The notes beneath the pieces are model-generated. The model saw only the letters and a program-made list of their open reading frames with translations, searched no databases and was not told where the DNA came from. 52,816 nt of DNA, taken from Nosocomiicoccus ampullae (lineage in GTDB: Bacteria > Bacillota > Bacilli > Staphylococcales > Salinicoccaceae). The DNA is taken from the NCBI RefSeq assembly GCF_001696685.1, contig NZ_MBFG01000006.1:1-52816 (forward strand), in the 5' to 3' direction. Position numbers and translations under genes: made by a program. Shown here piece by piece: positions 45,084-52,816 of this stretch; the first letter of the stretch is position 1; the number at the start of each line of letters is the position of its first letter.

Positions 45084-46037
45084 CTACTGCTCTGTCACTT
45101 TTACTTTGATGTTTTTAAGCATCACTTCTGTCATTTTATCTAAATCATATTTCGGATTAAAATCCCACTGCTCTTTTGCTTCACTACAATCGAGTGAGTT
45201 TGGCCATGACTCTGCAATCCCTTGGCGCACAGGGTCAACATCATAATTCAGTTTAAAATCTGGAATGTGTTTACGAATCGACTCTGCAACCATTTCAGGT
45301 TCAATACTCATCGCTGAAACGTTAAACGCGTTACGCGTTTTTAATTTTTCTGGATCTGCATGTAATAAGTCGATAATCGCATCGATTGCATCATCCATAA
45401 ACATCATATCCATGTAAGTCCCTTTGTCGATAAAGGACGTGTACTCGCCCTTACGAATCGCATCGAAATAAATTTCGACCGCGTAGTCTGTCGTTCCGCC
45501 ACCCGGCTCTTGCATAAAGCTAATTAAACCAGGGAAACGTACAGAACGTGTATCGACGCCGAACTTCGTGTAGTAATAATCTAAAAGAAGTTCTCCTGCC
45601 ACTTTGTTCACACCGTACATCGTCGTCGGACGCATCAGTGTGTGCTGTGGTGTATTATCTTTAGGCGTGCTCGGACCAAAACTTCCGATCGAGCTTGGTG
45701 TAAAGTACTGCGTACCATAAATACGAGCCGCTTCAATCGTGTTAAATAAGCCACCCATATTAATATGCCAAGCGAGCTCTGGATTTTCTTCAGCAGTCGC
45801 ACTGAGTAACGCCGCTAAATGGAGAATCGAATCCGGCTGGAACGCTTCAACGACCTCCATAACGCGTTCTTTATCTGTCACATCTAAAATCTCAAACGAT
45901 TTGCCGACCATCGGTCCACGTTCTGGCATACGAATATCCGTTGGTAACACATTTTCTTCGCCGTAAATTTCTCTTAAACGTACGACGAGTTCGGTCCCAA
46001 TTTGTCCTAAAGCTCCAGTCACTAAAAACTTTTCCAC
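45084..46037 (-). CDS. tdh: L-threonine 3-dehydrogenase, SDR-type
   Basis: The 317-residue NAD-binding epimerase-like protein has [10 protein letters not shown] at the start and the catalytic YGVNKVAGE (Tyr-x3-Lys). SDR-type threonine dehydrogenases make 2-amino-3-ketobutyrate, which the partner Kbl cleaves with CoA. The adjacent kbl gene (14-base gap) is the best support for this substrate. Related proteins are often labelled NAD-dependent epimerase. Confidence 0.85.
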   Translation of the reverse strand: MEKFLVTGALGQIGTELVVRLREIYGEENVLPTDIRMPERGPMVGKSFEILDVTDKERVMEVVEAFQPDSILHLAALLSATAEENPELAWHINMGGLFNTIEAARIYGTQYFTPSSIGSFGPSTPKDNTPQHTLMRPTTMYGVNKVAGELLLDYYYTKFGVDTRSVRFPGLISFMQEPGGGTTDYAVEIYFDAIRKGEYTSFIDKGTYMDMMFMDDAIDAIIDLLHADPEKLKTRNAFNVSAMSIEPEMVAESIRKHIPDFKLNYDVDPVRQGIAESWPNSLDCSEAKEQWDFNPKYDLDKMTEVMLKNIKVKVTEQ

Positions 46038-46051
46038 GATGAAAATCCTCC

Positions 46052-47239
46052 TTAAATGATGCCGAGTTCTTTACCGACTTCTGTGTAAATTTCGATTGCT
46101 TGATCGAGCATTTCTTTAGTGTGTGCTGCTGTTGGCATGTTTCTCACACGCCCTGTACCTCTTGGTACTGTTGGGAATACAATCGATTTCGCGTATACGC
46201 CTTTTTCTTGTAGGCGACGTGAAAACTCTTGTGCTTTCTTTTCTTCACCAATAATAACTGGAGTAATCGGTGTTTCAGAGTTTCCGATGTCAAATCCAGC
46301 ATCTTTTAAGCCTTGTTTTAAGTAGTTTCCATTTTCCCAAAGTTTGTCATGAAGTTCAGTTGATGCCATTAATTTTTCTACCGCTTTTGTAATTGCTGCA
46401 GTATCTGCTGGCGTTAGCGCTGTTGAGAATAAGAACGGGCGCGCTGCAACTTTTAAGTAGTCGACTAAATCTTTAGATCCCGCAACGTATCCTCCTACGA
46501 CACCAATTGCTTTAGATAAAGTACCCATTTGTAAGTCGACTTCTTTTTCTAAGCCAAAGTGTTTTACTGTTCCGGCACCTTTACCCATAACACCTGACCC
46601 GTGCGCGTCGTCGACGTACGTAATAAGATCGAATTCTTTTGCGACCTTAATCATTTCAGGTAAGTTTACGACGTCTCCGTCCATTGAGAATACACCGTCC
46701 GTGATGTACATCACTTTATTGTATTCGCCAGACTCTGTCGCTTCTTTTGCTTTTTTACGTAAATCTTCTGGGTCGTTATGATTTACACGAATAATTTTCG
46801 CACCAGATAAACGACATCCATCGATAATGCTCGCATGGTTTAATTCGTCAGAAAGAATTGCGTCCCCTTTTTTCATAATTGCAGGAATTGCACCTTGGTT
46901 TGCGTTAAAACCTGACGTTAACGCAATAACCGCTTCTGTACCTTTAAACTTCGCAAGTTTTTCTTCTAAATCTCTATGAAGATCCATCGTACCGTTAATC
47001 GTACGTACAGCTCCTGCACCGACACCGTGTGAGTCGATTGCTTCTTTTGCAACTGCTTTCATTTCTTCATCTGTTGCAAGACCGAGATAGTTATTTGACG
47101 ATAAGTTAATTAATTCTTTTCCATCGATATTGATAATTGGACCGTTCGCACCTTCTACAACGTCGATTTCGTTGTATAGACCGTTATCCTTTAATTCAGT
47201 TAAATTCTGATTTAAATACTCTTGTAAAGTCTTTGACAT
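46052..47239 (-). CDS. kbl: Glycine C-acetyltransferase (2-amino-3-ketobutyrate CoA ligase)
   Basis: The 395-residue PLP enzyme of the alpha-oxoamine synthase family has [10 protein letters not shown] and the PLP lysine in [13 protein letters not shown] (near 240). It splits 2-amino-3-ketobutyrate into glycine and acetyl-CoA in threonine breakdown. Pairing with the tdh gene favours KBL over BioF. AAGGAGG precedes the ATG. Confidence 0.92.
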   Translation of the reverse strand: MSKTLQEYLNQNLTELKDNGLYNEIDVVEGANGPIINIDGKELINLSSNNYLGLATDEEMKAVAKEAIDSHGVGAGAVRTINGTMDLHRDLEEKLAKFKGTEAVIALTSGFNANQGAIPAIMKKGDAILSDELNHASIIDGCRLSGAKIIRVNHNDPEDLRKKAKEATESGEYNKVMYITDGVFSMDGDVVNLPEMIKVAKEFDLITYVDDAHGSGVMGKGAGTVKHFGLEKEVDLQMGTLSKAIGVVGGYVAGSKDLVDYLKVAARPFLFSTALTPADTAAITKAVEKLMASTELHDKLWENGNYLKQGLKDAGFDIGNSETPITPVIIGEEKKAQEFSRRLQEKGVYAKSIVFPTVPRGTGRVRNMPTAAHTKEMLDQAIEIYTEVGKELGII

Positions 47240-47405
47240 AATTTAAACGTCCTCCTTAAAGTTCTTAACTTATATTTTAACAGAATACAAAGTTACTTAA
47301 AATCAAATGATATTTATAATGTATTTGAAATTTTCGGACTATTTTAACCCACTCTCCAATTGATTCTGTTAAACTATTAATATTAAAGATAGGAGTGATG
47401 TTACG

Positions 47406-48596
47406 ATGACGATTGAAAAACTCGTTTCTAACTATGAAAGTGACATGGTCGAGACTAGACGCTATCTCCACCAACATCCCGAACTTTCATTTCAAGAAGA
47501 AAAAACATATCAATTTATATTAGATCGTTTAAAGTCGTATGATGGCATTGAAATTAAAGAGCGTGTCGGTGAAAACGACGACAACGACGGTAAAGGTATC
47601 TTTGCAAGTTTTGGTAGCGGGCGTCCGCACATTGCGTTTCGTGCCGATTTTGACGCGTTACCAATACAAGATAAAAAAGACGTGCCGTACAAATCTACTG
47701 TGGACGGAGTGATGCACGCATGTGGACATGACGCGCATACTACGACGCTACTCACACTCGTCGACGCTGTCTCAAAATTTAAAGATAAATTAAATGGTAA
47801 GGTGAGTTTTATCTTCCAATATGGTGAAGAAGAACCACCAGGTGGCGCTGAAGCGATGATTAAAGATCGTATTTTAGATGACGTCGATTTTGTCTACGGC
47901 CAACATTACTGGAGTCAGTTCGATACACATGAAATTCACTCTACGAGTGGTGCATTAATTGCGAGCCCTGATAAATTTAGAATTACGATTCAAGGCCGTG
48001 GTGGGCATGCAGCGTATCCACAAAGAAACATCGACGCGATTTTAATTGCGAGCGAGTTAATAGTGAATTTACAGTCGGTCGTATCCCGTCAAATTTCACC
48101 GATTGACCGTGCAGTTGTGACGTTTGGTCATATTAAAGCTGGGGACACATTCAACGTCATGCCAGACCGCGTCGTATTAGAAGGAACAGTACGCACGTTT
48201 GACCACGACGTCAGAGAAGAAATCGTAAAAATTTTCGAGCGTGAAATTGAGGCTGCAACTAAAAAACGTGGTGCTGAAGCTGATTTCTTTTACCATAGAG
48301 GATTCCCACCAGTAATCAACCACGAAAGAGAAGTTGGTATCGTAGAGGAAGCAGCAAAATCACTCGGCTTAAATTACACAGACACAAAACCTTTAATGAT
48401 CGGTGAAGACTTCTCGTTTTACATTCAAGATACTCCGGGTGCGTTCTTCTTAACAGGTTCAGGTAATGAAAGTAAAAATTCAACGTACGCGCACCATCAT
48501 GAAATGTTTGACTTAGATGAAGACGCGATGTTGTCCGCTTTAAAAATGTTTATGAAAATTATTGAACTAGAAAATATCATTACGTGGGACGAGTAA
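47406..48596 (+). CDS. M20D family amidohydrolase, copy 2
   Basis: The 396-residue hydrolase has RADFDALPI, MHACGHDAHT and QYGEEEPPGGAEA, with the metal-binding residues complete. It is a paralogue of the next gene and of the one at 18732-19925. Substrate unknown; relatives are N-acyl-L-amino acid and aminobenzoyl-glutamate hydrolases. GATAGGAG precedes the start. It diverges from kbl across 166 bases. Confidence 0.87.
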   Translation: MTIEKLVSNYESDMVETRRYLHQHPELSFQEEKTYQFILDRLKSYDGIEIKERVGENDDNDGKGIFASFGSGRPHIAFRADFDALPIQDKKDVPYKSTVDGVMHACGHDAHTTTLLTLVDAVSKFKDKLNGKVSFIFQYGEEEPPGGAEAMIKDRILDDVDFVYGQHYWSQFDTHEIHSTSGALIASPDKFRITIQGRGGHAAYPQRNIDAILIASELIVNLQSVVSRQISPIDRAVVTFGHIKAGDTFNVMPDRVVLEGTVRTFDHDVREEIVKIFEREIEAATKKRGAEADFFYHRGFPPVINHEREVGIVEEAAKSLGLNYTDTKPLMIGEDFSFYIQDTPGAFFLTGSGNESKNSTYAHHHEMFDLDEDAMLSALKMFMKIIELENIITWDE

Positions 48597-48608
48597 GGAG
48601 GAGATTCT

Positions 48609-49787
48609 ATGAACATTCGTGAAGCGATACTCGAACATTTTGAAGACGCTGTGAAAAGACGTAGACATTTACATATGTACCCAGAGCCTTCATTTCAAGA
48701 GTTTAAAACAAAACAATATATTTATGATGAATTAAAAGATTTACCTTTAGAAATTGAAAGAGACGTCGGTGGAAATGGTGTCGTCGCGCGTTTAATCGTC
48801 GATGAGTCATACGATACACTCGCATTTCGTGCAGACTTCGACGCGCTTTTAATCCAAGAAGAAAATGACGTGCCGTATAAATCTAAAAACGACGGTGTGA
48901 TGCACGCTTGTGGGCACGACGCGCATACAGCTGCACTGATTACATTTGCGCATATTTTATCAGAACATAAAGATGAACTACCGGTAAACGTGGTCTTTAT
49001 CTTCCAACACGCTGAGGAACTCGTTCCAGGTGGTGCAAAATCGATGATCGAAGACGGCTGTTTAGATGGCGTCGATTATTTCTTTGGTACGCACGTGGCG
49101 TCTTTAAAGCCTGTCCATGAATTTGGCTGGAACTACGAATCGATGTACGCAAATGCCGATACATTCACGATTACAGCGACAGGTAAAGGTGGACACGGTG
49201 CTGCACCTCATACGACGCACGATCCAGTCGTCGCTTCCGCGTATTTAATCGAGCAGTTACAGTCTATTGTGTCGAGAAATGTCGATCCGTTAGAATCTGC
49301 AGTCCTTTCAGTCACTGCATTTAACGCTGGAAAAGCATTTAACGTAATTCCACAATACGTCGAGATAAAAGGAACTGTCCGCACATATGAAAGTGACGTC
49401 CGCGAACTCGTACTATCACGCATTGAAGAAATCGCTAAAGGCGTAGGACTCGCACAAAACGTCGACTTCGACGTTGAAATTCACCGCGGTTACCCTGCGC
49501 TTAAAAACGACGTCAAAATGACAGATTACGTGCGCGGTCTAGCTGAAAAAGACGTCGACTTCGTCGAAAGCGTCGTGAAACTCCCACCATCAATGGGTGG
49601 AGAAGATGCAGCGTACTATTTACAAAAAGTACCAGGTTGCTACTTCTCAACAGGTGTAGGAAATGTCGAGAAAGGAATTACACATCCGCACCACCATCCA
49701 AAATTCGATATCGACGAGGACGGCATGAAATCCGTACTCGAACTCTTCTTAAAAATCGTCATGAACTTTGGCGAGTTAGAGAAGTAA
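48609..49787 (+). CDS. M20D family amidohydrolase, copy 3
   Basis: The 392-residue paralogue follows copy 2 after 12 bases. It keeps MHACGHDAHT and QHAEELVPGGAKS, but reads RADFDALLI where the others have RADFDALPV/I, a single substitution beside the metal-site loop. AAGGAGG lies upstream. Co-expression with copy 2 is likely. The effect of the proline loss is unknown. Confidence 0.87.
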   Translation: MNIREAILEHFEDAVKRRRHLHMYPEPSFQEFKTKQYIYDELKDLPLEIERDVGGNGVVARLIVDESYDTLAFRADFDALLIQEENDVPYKSKNDGVMHACGHDAHTAALITFAHILSEHKDELPVNVVFIFQHAEELVPGGAKSMIEDGCLDGVDYFFGTHVASLKPVHEFGWNYESMYANADTFTITATGKGGHGAAPHTTHDPVVASAYLIEQLQSIVSRNVDPLESAVLSVTAFNAGKAFNVIPQYVEIKGTVRTYESDVRELVLSRIEEIAKGVGLAQNVDFDVEIHRGYPALKNDVKMTDYVRGLAEKDVDFVESVVKLPPSMGGEDAAYYLQKVPGCYFSTGVGNVEKGITHPHHHPKFDIDEDGMKSVLELFLKIVMNFGELEK

Positions 49788-49796
49788 ATATTAGAT

Positions 49797-49827
49797 AGTC
49801 TCCTCTTTGGTTAGAGGGGACTTTTTG
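49797..49827 (+). terminator. Rho-independent terminator after the tandem M20 genes
   Basis: AGTCTCCTCT pairs with AGAGGGGACT (one G-U) around a six-base loop, followed by TTTTTG. Confidence 0.85.
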
Positions 49828-49903
49828 TGTGAATGTAGATGAGTTTCCCAGTAGTTGAGCGTCTCAGTAGGCTTTTGTTCTTTTGGTAGGTTAAAGAGGA
49901 CGT

Positions 49904-50322
49904 TAATTAACAGAAAAAACGCTAATCTGTTAAATATATCAAGATAATTAACAAAAACTTAGGATTTCAACATGTTTTTGTTAGATAAAAAAATATATTT
50001 AACAAAAAGTCTGTCTCACACCCGAAATTTGTTAAATATATCCGGATATCTAACAGAATCATGATATTTTTGTTAATTATAATTTTAAGAAAGTGTATTT
50101 TTATCATTATAGAAGATAAATAACCTTCTGAGCAGCGCTTATTTACAAAAATCTCGCTAATTTGTTAAATATATCAAGATAATTAACAAAAACTTAGGAT
50201 TTCAACATGTTTTTGTTAGATAAAAAAATATATTTAACAAAAAGTTGGTCTCGGCGACGAAATCTGTTAAATATATCCGGATATCTAACAGAATCACACT
50301 TTTTTTGTTAATTATAATTTTA
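49904..50322. repeat. Family 2 multi-hairpin element, locus F (two tandem units), reaching into the NERD gene
   Basis: Two units, in the same orientation as locus E, at roughly 240-bp period. Hairpin 2 (TTTTTGTTAGATAAAAAAAT and complement) is shared almost without change. Hairpin 3 reads TTTGTTA...TAACAGA in unit 1 and TCTGTTA...TAACAGA in unit 2, showing paired changes. The right end, TTAATTATAATTTTAAGAAA then GTGTATT, occurs in both units, and in the second unit it forms the last codons of the NERD gene. Nothing else is seen in the gap. Confidence 0.85.
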
Positions 50323-51222
50323 AGAAAGTGTATTATCTCCCTTTAACGTATAATGTCGTCCTTTCTTGTCTCCATGACTGTGACAAATCACATTTAATAG
50401 TCGTCGCAGCTTGCTCGGTGTATACGCGTGCCCAATCCATTCACTTAAACGACTCAATGTAATTGCATCATTTGGAAATAACGTCTTCATCTCGGTAATA
50501 CTTCTTCTAATTGCGTTCTCGATTTTTTCATCAGCACCACACGATTGGCATTTCAAACTATTATACGTCTCGACCTCAAGCCATCCCGAACAACTTTGAC
50601 ACGTTAGACCTTTTCTCGCCTGACTAAAATCTAATTTCAATTCAAGATTATATCGAGACTCCTTCAGTCGAGCAGACTCTAATTTCTTCAACGTATAGCT
50701 ATGATTCTTATCGTATGCCTCTTCATTTAGTGATTCTAAAAATCGATTCAGTTGACTCGCCATCACAATCGGCTTATCACGCGTTAACTGATAAAGCGAA
50801 CATTGATCATTTACAAACACCACATAGTATCGAACATCTAAATTTAAATTTAGCCGTTTCAACTGATTTTTTAACATAATCTCTGCACGTTCTGTTTGAG
50901 ACAATGGATTTTTAATTTTACGCAAAGGATTTAAACGATAAAAACCATCATCTCGCAATTCAAAATCACCATAGAAGTTTTTAATCTCAATGATAATGCA
51001 TGTATTATTCAACACGATTAAAAAATCAATCTGGCATTCACTTCCGCCACTTTCAAAACGATAATCAGTGATCACCGCGATATTATCATTTAACTTATTG
51101 TCCATTAAACTTTTAAAATAAAATTCTCCAACCTTGCCTTTTCTCTCTAACTCGAGTTCAAGCTGTTGCTCTCGGTCCAAATCATATCTTCTTTCCAAAA
51201 ACTCTAATTCACTTATTGTCAT
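50320..51222 (-). CDS. NERD domain-containing protein (nuclease-related), copy 2
   Basis: The 300-residue protein has a NERD domain (about 30-145) with CQIDFLI (D66) and IEIKNFYGDF (E79, K81), then a complete zinc ribbon (CQSCSG near 210, CQSCGA near 229) and a C-terminal helical part ending HYTLK. The last residues GDNTLS, beyond the usual HYTL(K/R) end, come from the flanking repeat. Start MTISELEF (51222) follows AGGAGGG. Zinc ribbon plus nuclease-like domain suggests nucleic-acid binding. Paralogue of the 5975-6871 gene. Confidence 0.82.
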   Translation of the reverse strand: MTISELEFLERRYDLDREQQLELELERKGKVGEFYFKSLMDNKLNDNIAVITDYRFESGGSECQIDFLIVLNNTCIIIEIKNFYGDFELRDDGFYRLNPLRKIKNPLSQTERAEIMLKNQLKRLNLNLDVRYYVVFVNDQCSLYQLTRDKPIVMASQLNRFLESLNEEAYDKNHSYTLKKLESARLKESRYNLELKLDFSQARKGLTCQSCSGWLEVETYNSLKCQSCGADEKIENAIRRSITEMKTLFPNDAITLSRLSEWIGHAYTPSKLRRLLNVICHSHGDKKGRHYTLKGDNTLS

Positions 51223-51337
51223 TTTTATCCCTCCTAAACACATATGCTAGGAAAGTGCGATTTATCTTTTAAAACTTTCAGTGAACACGCGATTTCCTAG
51301 AAAATAAACGCTTCAGAGGGTTTTTATTCTTTTAAAT

Positions 51338-51408
51338 TACAAAAATTCTGCTGATTTGTTAAATATATCCGGATATCTAACAAAACTAGGATATTTTTGT
51401 TAGATAAA
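51338..51408. repeat. Family 2 element, locus G: minimal single-hairpin unit
   Basis: This short copy keeps only the closing stem (TTACAAAAA with TTTTTGTTAGATAAA) and hairpin 3 (TTTGTTAAATATATCCGGAT with ATATCTAACAAA); hairpins 1 and 2 are missing. Next to it TTTTATC-CTTTAGAA-GATAAAA is the boundary hairpin seen in other loci. It shows the element is modular. It fills most of the 51222-51527 gap together with the terminator. Confidence 0.8.
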
Positions 51409-51485
51409 ATCCCACGAAAGAGTTTTTTTATCCTTTAGAAGATAAAACACTCCAAGACACCTACCAATGCATCCGTATATAGAAA

Positions 51486-51513
51486 AATCTAACCCACGTC
51501 TTACGAGGGTTAG
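51486..51513 (-). terminator. Rho-independent terminator of the YhgE-like gene
   Basis: On the minus strand AATCTAACCC pairs with GGGTTAGATT around an intervening loop, followed by TTTTC. Confidence 0.8.
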
Positions 51514-51526
51514 ATTCCATTCATCT

Positions 51527-52789
51527 CTATGCTTTTTTATATTTCGTATAAATCGATATTACTAAAAGTCCGAGTCCTATAATCGCGAAACTCGCAAACA
51601 TCCATACTGTACCACCGCTTCCAAGCGATCCACCTGTATATAGTATTTCTTTTAATGTTGTTGCATATTTTACAAATGGGTTCCATGGTACAACGTAATT
51701 TTGATAGAACGTTGGTAACATTTGTTTTGGTAGCATAATTGCTGGCATCGTAAAGAATACGAATAAGATGAAGATTGGAATTGTCGCGAATCCAATCCAC
51801 GCGAAGAATCCAACAATCAATGATGTGAATCCTAGTATTGCAATAGATATATATGTCGCAGTTAATAGAGTGTTATTAAAATTGAATCCCATCACCCAGT
51901 CCATGTAGTAAACATAAGTAAATCCACCAACTATACTAGTAATTACAATCATCGTCGGTAATGCTATCGCTAGTTTATGTCGGTTTTCACCTTCTAGATT
52001 ATCCTTGTTATTTCTAATAATCAGATAAGATAATACTGAAATTATCATAGGAGTTAGCCAAATTGGAAAAAACATGACTCCATGCGCATTTCCGTTTGCT
52101 TGATGGTCTTTCACTTCATTCAATATCGTTTGCTCTACTTTAACTCGATGTGTTAACTGATCAATTTTTGAAGCAGATACATTTACATCATTCTCTGATA
52201 AAATCGATACACTTTGTTTACTAATTTGATCATTCATAGTATCCGTAATTTTACTTAGAATTTGAGTTGCCATTTGTGATAATTGTGCTTCTGCACCTTG
52301 GTTAATGATAATCTCTAAATTCGCTTGTTCTGGTTTAATTTCGTCCATCTCAGACGGGTCTGGTTGATTTTTCATCATTTTCGCAATTTCTTCTTTGCTT
52401 AATTTTCCAGATTCAATCAACTTTTTCATTTCTGCTTGTTTATGATTGATTAAAATACTTTGAGCACTACTCATCGCATTTTTAGAGAAATTTTTATCGA
52501 TAACTAATGCACCAATAAAATCCTTGTTTTCTAAACCTTCTTTTAGCTCTTCTTCACTCTTTACCTCGTGCCACTCTATTTCATCTCCATCATTCGATTT
52601 TACCTTCTTCACGAACTCTTCACCGATGTTTACCTCTTCACCTTGCTGCTCGATTCCTTCATCTTGTGTAAAAATTGCGAGAGGAATATTTTTCGGCTGT
52701 GGATTGTATGCCGGATAAAAAGCTGTCGCTAAAATCACTAATAAAAGCACAGCAACGACTGGTATCATGCCTAACTTAATCTTTTTCAC
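51527..52789 (-). CDS. ABC-2/YhgE-Pip-like membrane protein
   Basis: The 420-residue protein has an N-terminal membrane helix (about 7-28), an extracytoplasmic domain with a helical, charged middle (about 30-235) and five to six C-terminal helices (about 240-415). This is the layout of YhgE/Pip and DUF3533 proteins related to ABC-2 permeases. Some relatives help export or act as phage receptors. The start is GTG with AGGAGG ten bases upstream. Any upstream partner lies beyond the right edge. Function inferred from topology. Confidence 0.75.
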   Translation of the reverse strand: MKKIKLGMIPVVAVLLLVILATAFYPAYNPQPKNIPLAIFTQDEGIEQQGEEVNIGEEFVKKVKSNDGDEIEWHEVKSEEELKEGLENKDFIGALVIDKNFSKNAMSSAQSILINHKQAEMKKLIESGKLSKEEIAKMMKNQPDPSEMDEIKPEQANLEIIINQGAEAQLSQMATQILSKITDTMNDQISKQSVSILSENDVNVSASKIDQLTHRVKVEQTILNEVKDHQANGNAHGVMFFPIWLTPMIISVLSYLIIRNNKDNLEGENRHKLAIALPTMIVITSIVGGFTYVYYMDWVMGFNFNNTLLTATYISIAILGFTSLIVGFFAWIGFATIPIFILFVFFTMPAIMLPKQMLPTFYQNYVVPWNPFVKYATTLKEILYTGGSLGSGGTVWMFASFAIIGLGLLVISIYTKYKKA

Positions 52790-52816
52790 TGTATATAACC
52801 TCCTGAAATTTGTTAT

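Noticed and set aside
47277..47477. Minus-strand frame between kbl and the M20 gene
   Set aside because: It overlaps the start of the well-supported M20 gene and has no ribosome site; the region is better read as divergent promoters.

Overview
This is an AT-rich Gram-positive chromosome segment, almost certainly from the family Staphylococcaceae. The HssRS/HrtAB heme-sensing locus is very close in sequence to the staphylococcal one. Coproheme decarboxylase HemQ, bacillithiol genes (yojF-bshB2), a capABC-like operon, and Bacillales-type neighbourhoods (ung-ywdI-ywdK, argS-ywiB, lipL-ywfO-ywhD) all fit. The genus cannot be settled from sequence alone; a non-Staphylococcus member such as Jeotgalicoccus, Nosocomiicoccus or Salinicoccus is my guess.

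Layout. 1-7.3 kb is accessory and partly decayed: the end of a type I restriction-modification locus (hsdM, partial hsdS), a frameshifted HEPN/Abi_2 gene, a small zinc-ribbon protein, an IS256-type transposase remnant, a 2,3-butanediol dehydrogenase gene broken by a mutation that made a perfect 30-bp palindrome, a rhodanese, and a NERD-domain protein. 7.3-11.2 kb holds the heme-stress module hrtBA/hssRS with a visible HssR operator. 11.3-13.0 kb is a probable defence islet: a membrane coiled-coil protein diverging from an intact HEPN/Abi_2 gene that has its own promoter and a short terminator-ended RNA in front, as in AbiF systems. 13.0-18.0 kb is a short polysaccharide operon (capA-capB-capC-capD-lcp) without glycosyltransferases. 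18.2-22.1 kb is an operon of two unknown paralogous proteins, an M20 amidohydrolase and a frameshifted membrane gene. 22.2-38.2 kb carries two AgcS symporters, a RelBE-type toxin-antitoxin pair, aspA, two peptidases, part of an iron/B12-type ABC importer, argS, lipL, hemQ and neighbours. 38.8-49.8 kb carries ung, pdxK, yojF-bshB2-folE2, tadA, a HAD phosphatase, threonine degradation (tdh, kbl) and two tandem M20 amidohydrolases. The end holds a second NERD protein and an ABC-2/YhgE-like membrane protein.

The most unusual content is not coding. Seven intergenic loci carry two families of multi-hairpin elements. Family 1 (three loci, 3.0-7.3 kb) is built from CGTCGGYGA boxes in alternating orientation. 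Family 2 (four loci, 38.3-51.4 kb) is built from TTGTTA/TAACAA boxes that fold on paper into a closing stem with three internal hairpins, with paired base changes between copies. Units occur in tandem (about 235 bp period), in either orientation, and in one minimal single-hairpin form. Some members of both families share a similar A-rich flank. Both NERD genes end directly against one of these elements, and one takes its last codons from it. I do not recognise either family as a described element; this is the best candidate for something new here.

Three genes carry apparent one-base deletions. Where a start differs from the longest possible reading frame, I moved it to the start codon with a properly spaced ribosome binding site.
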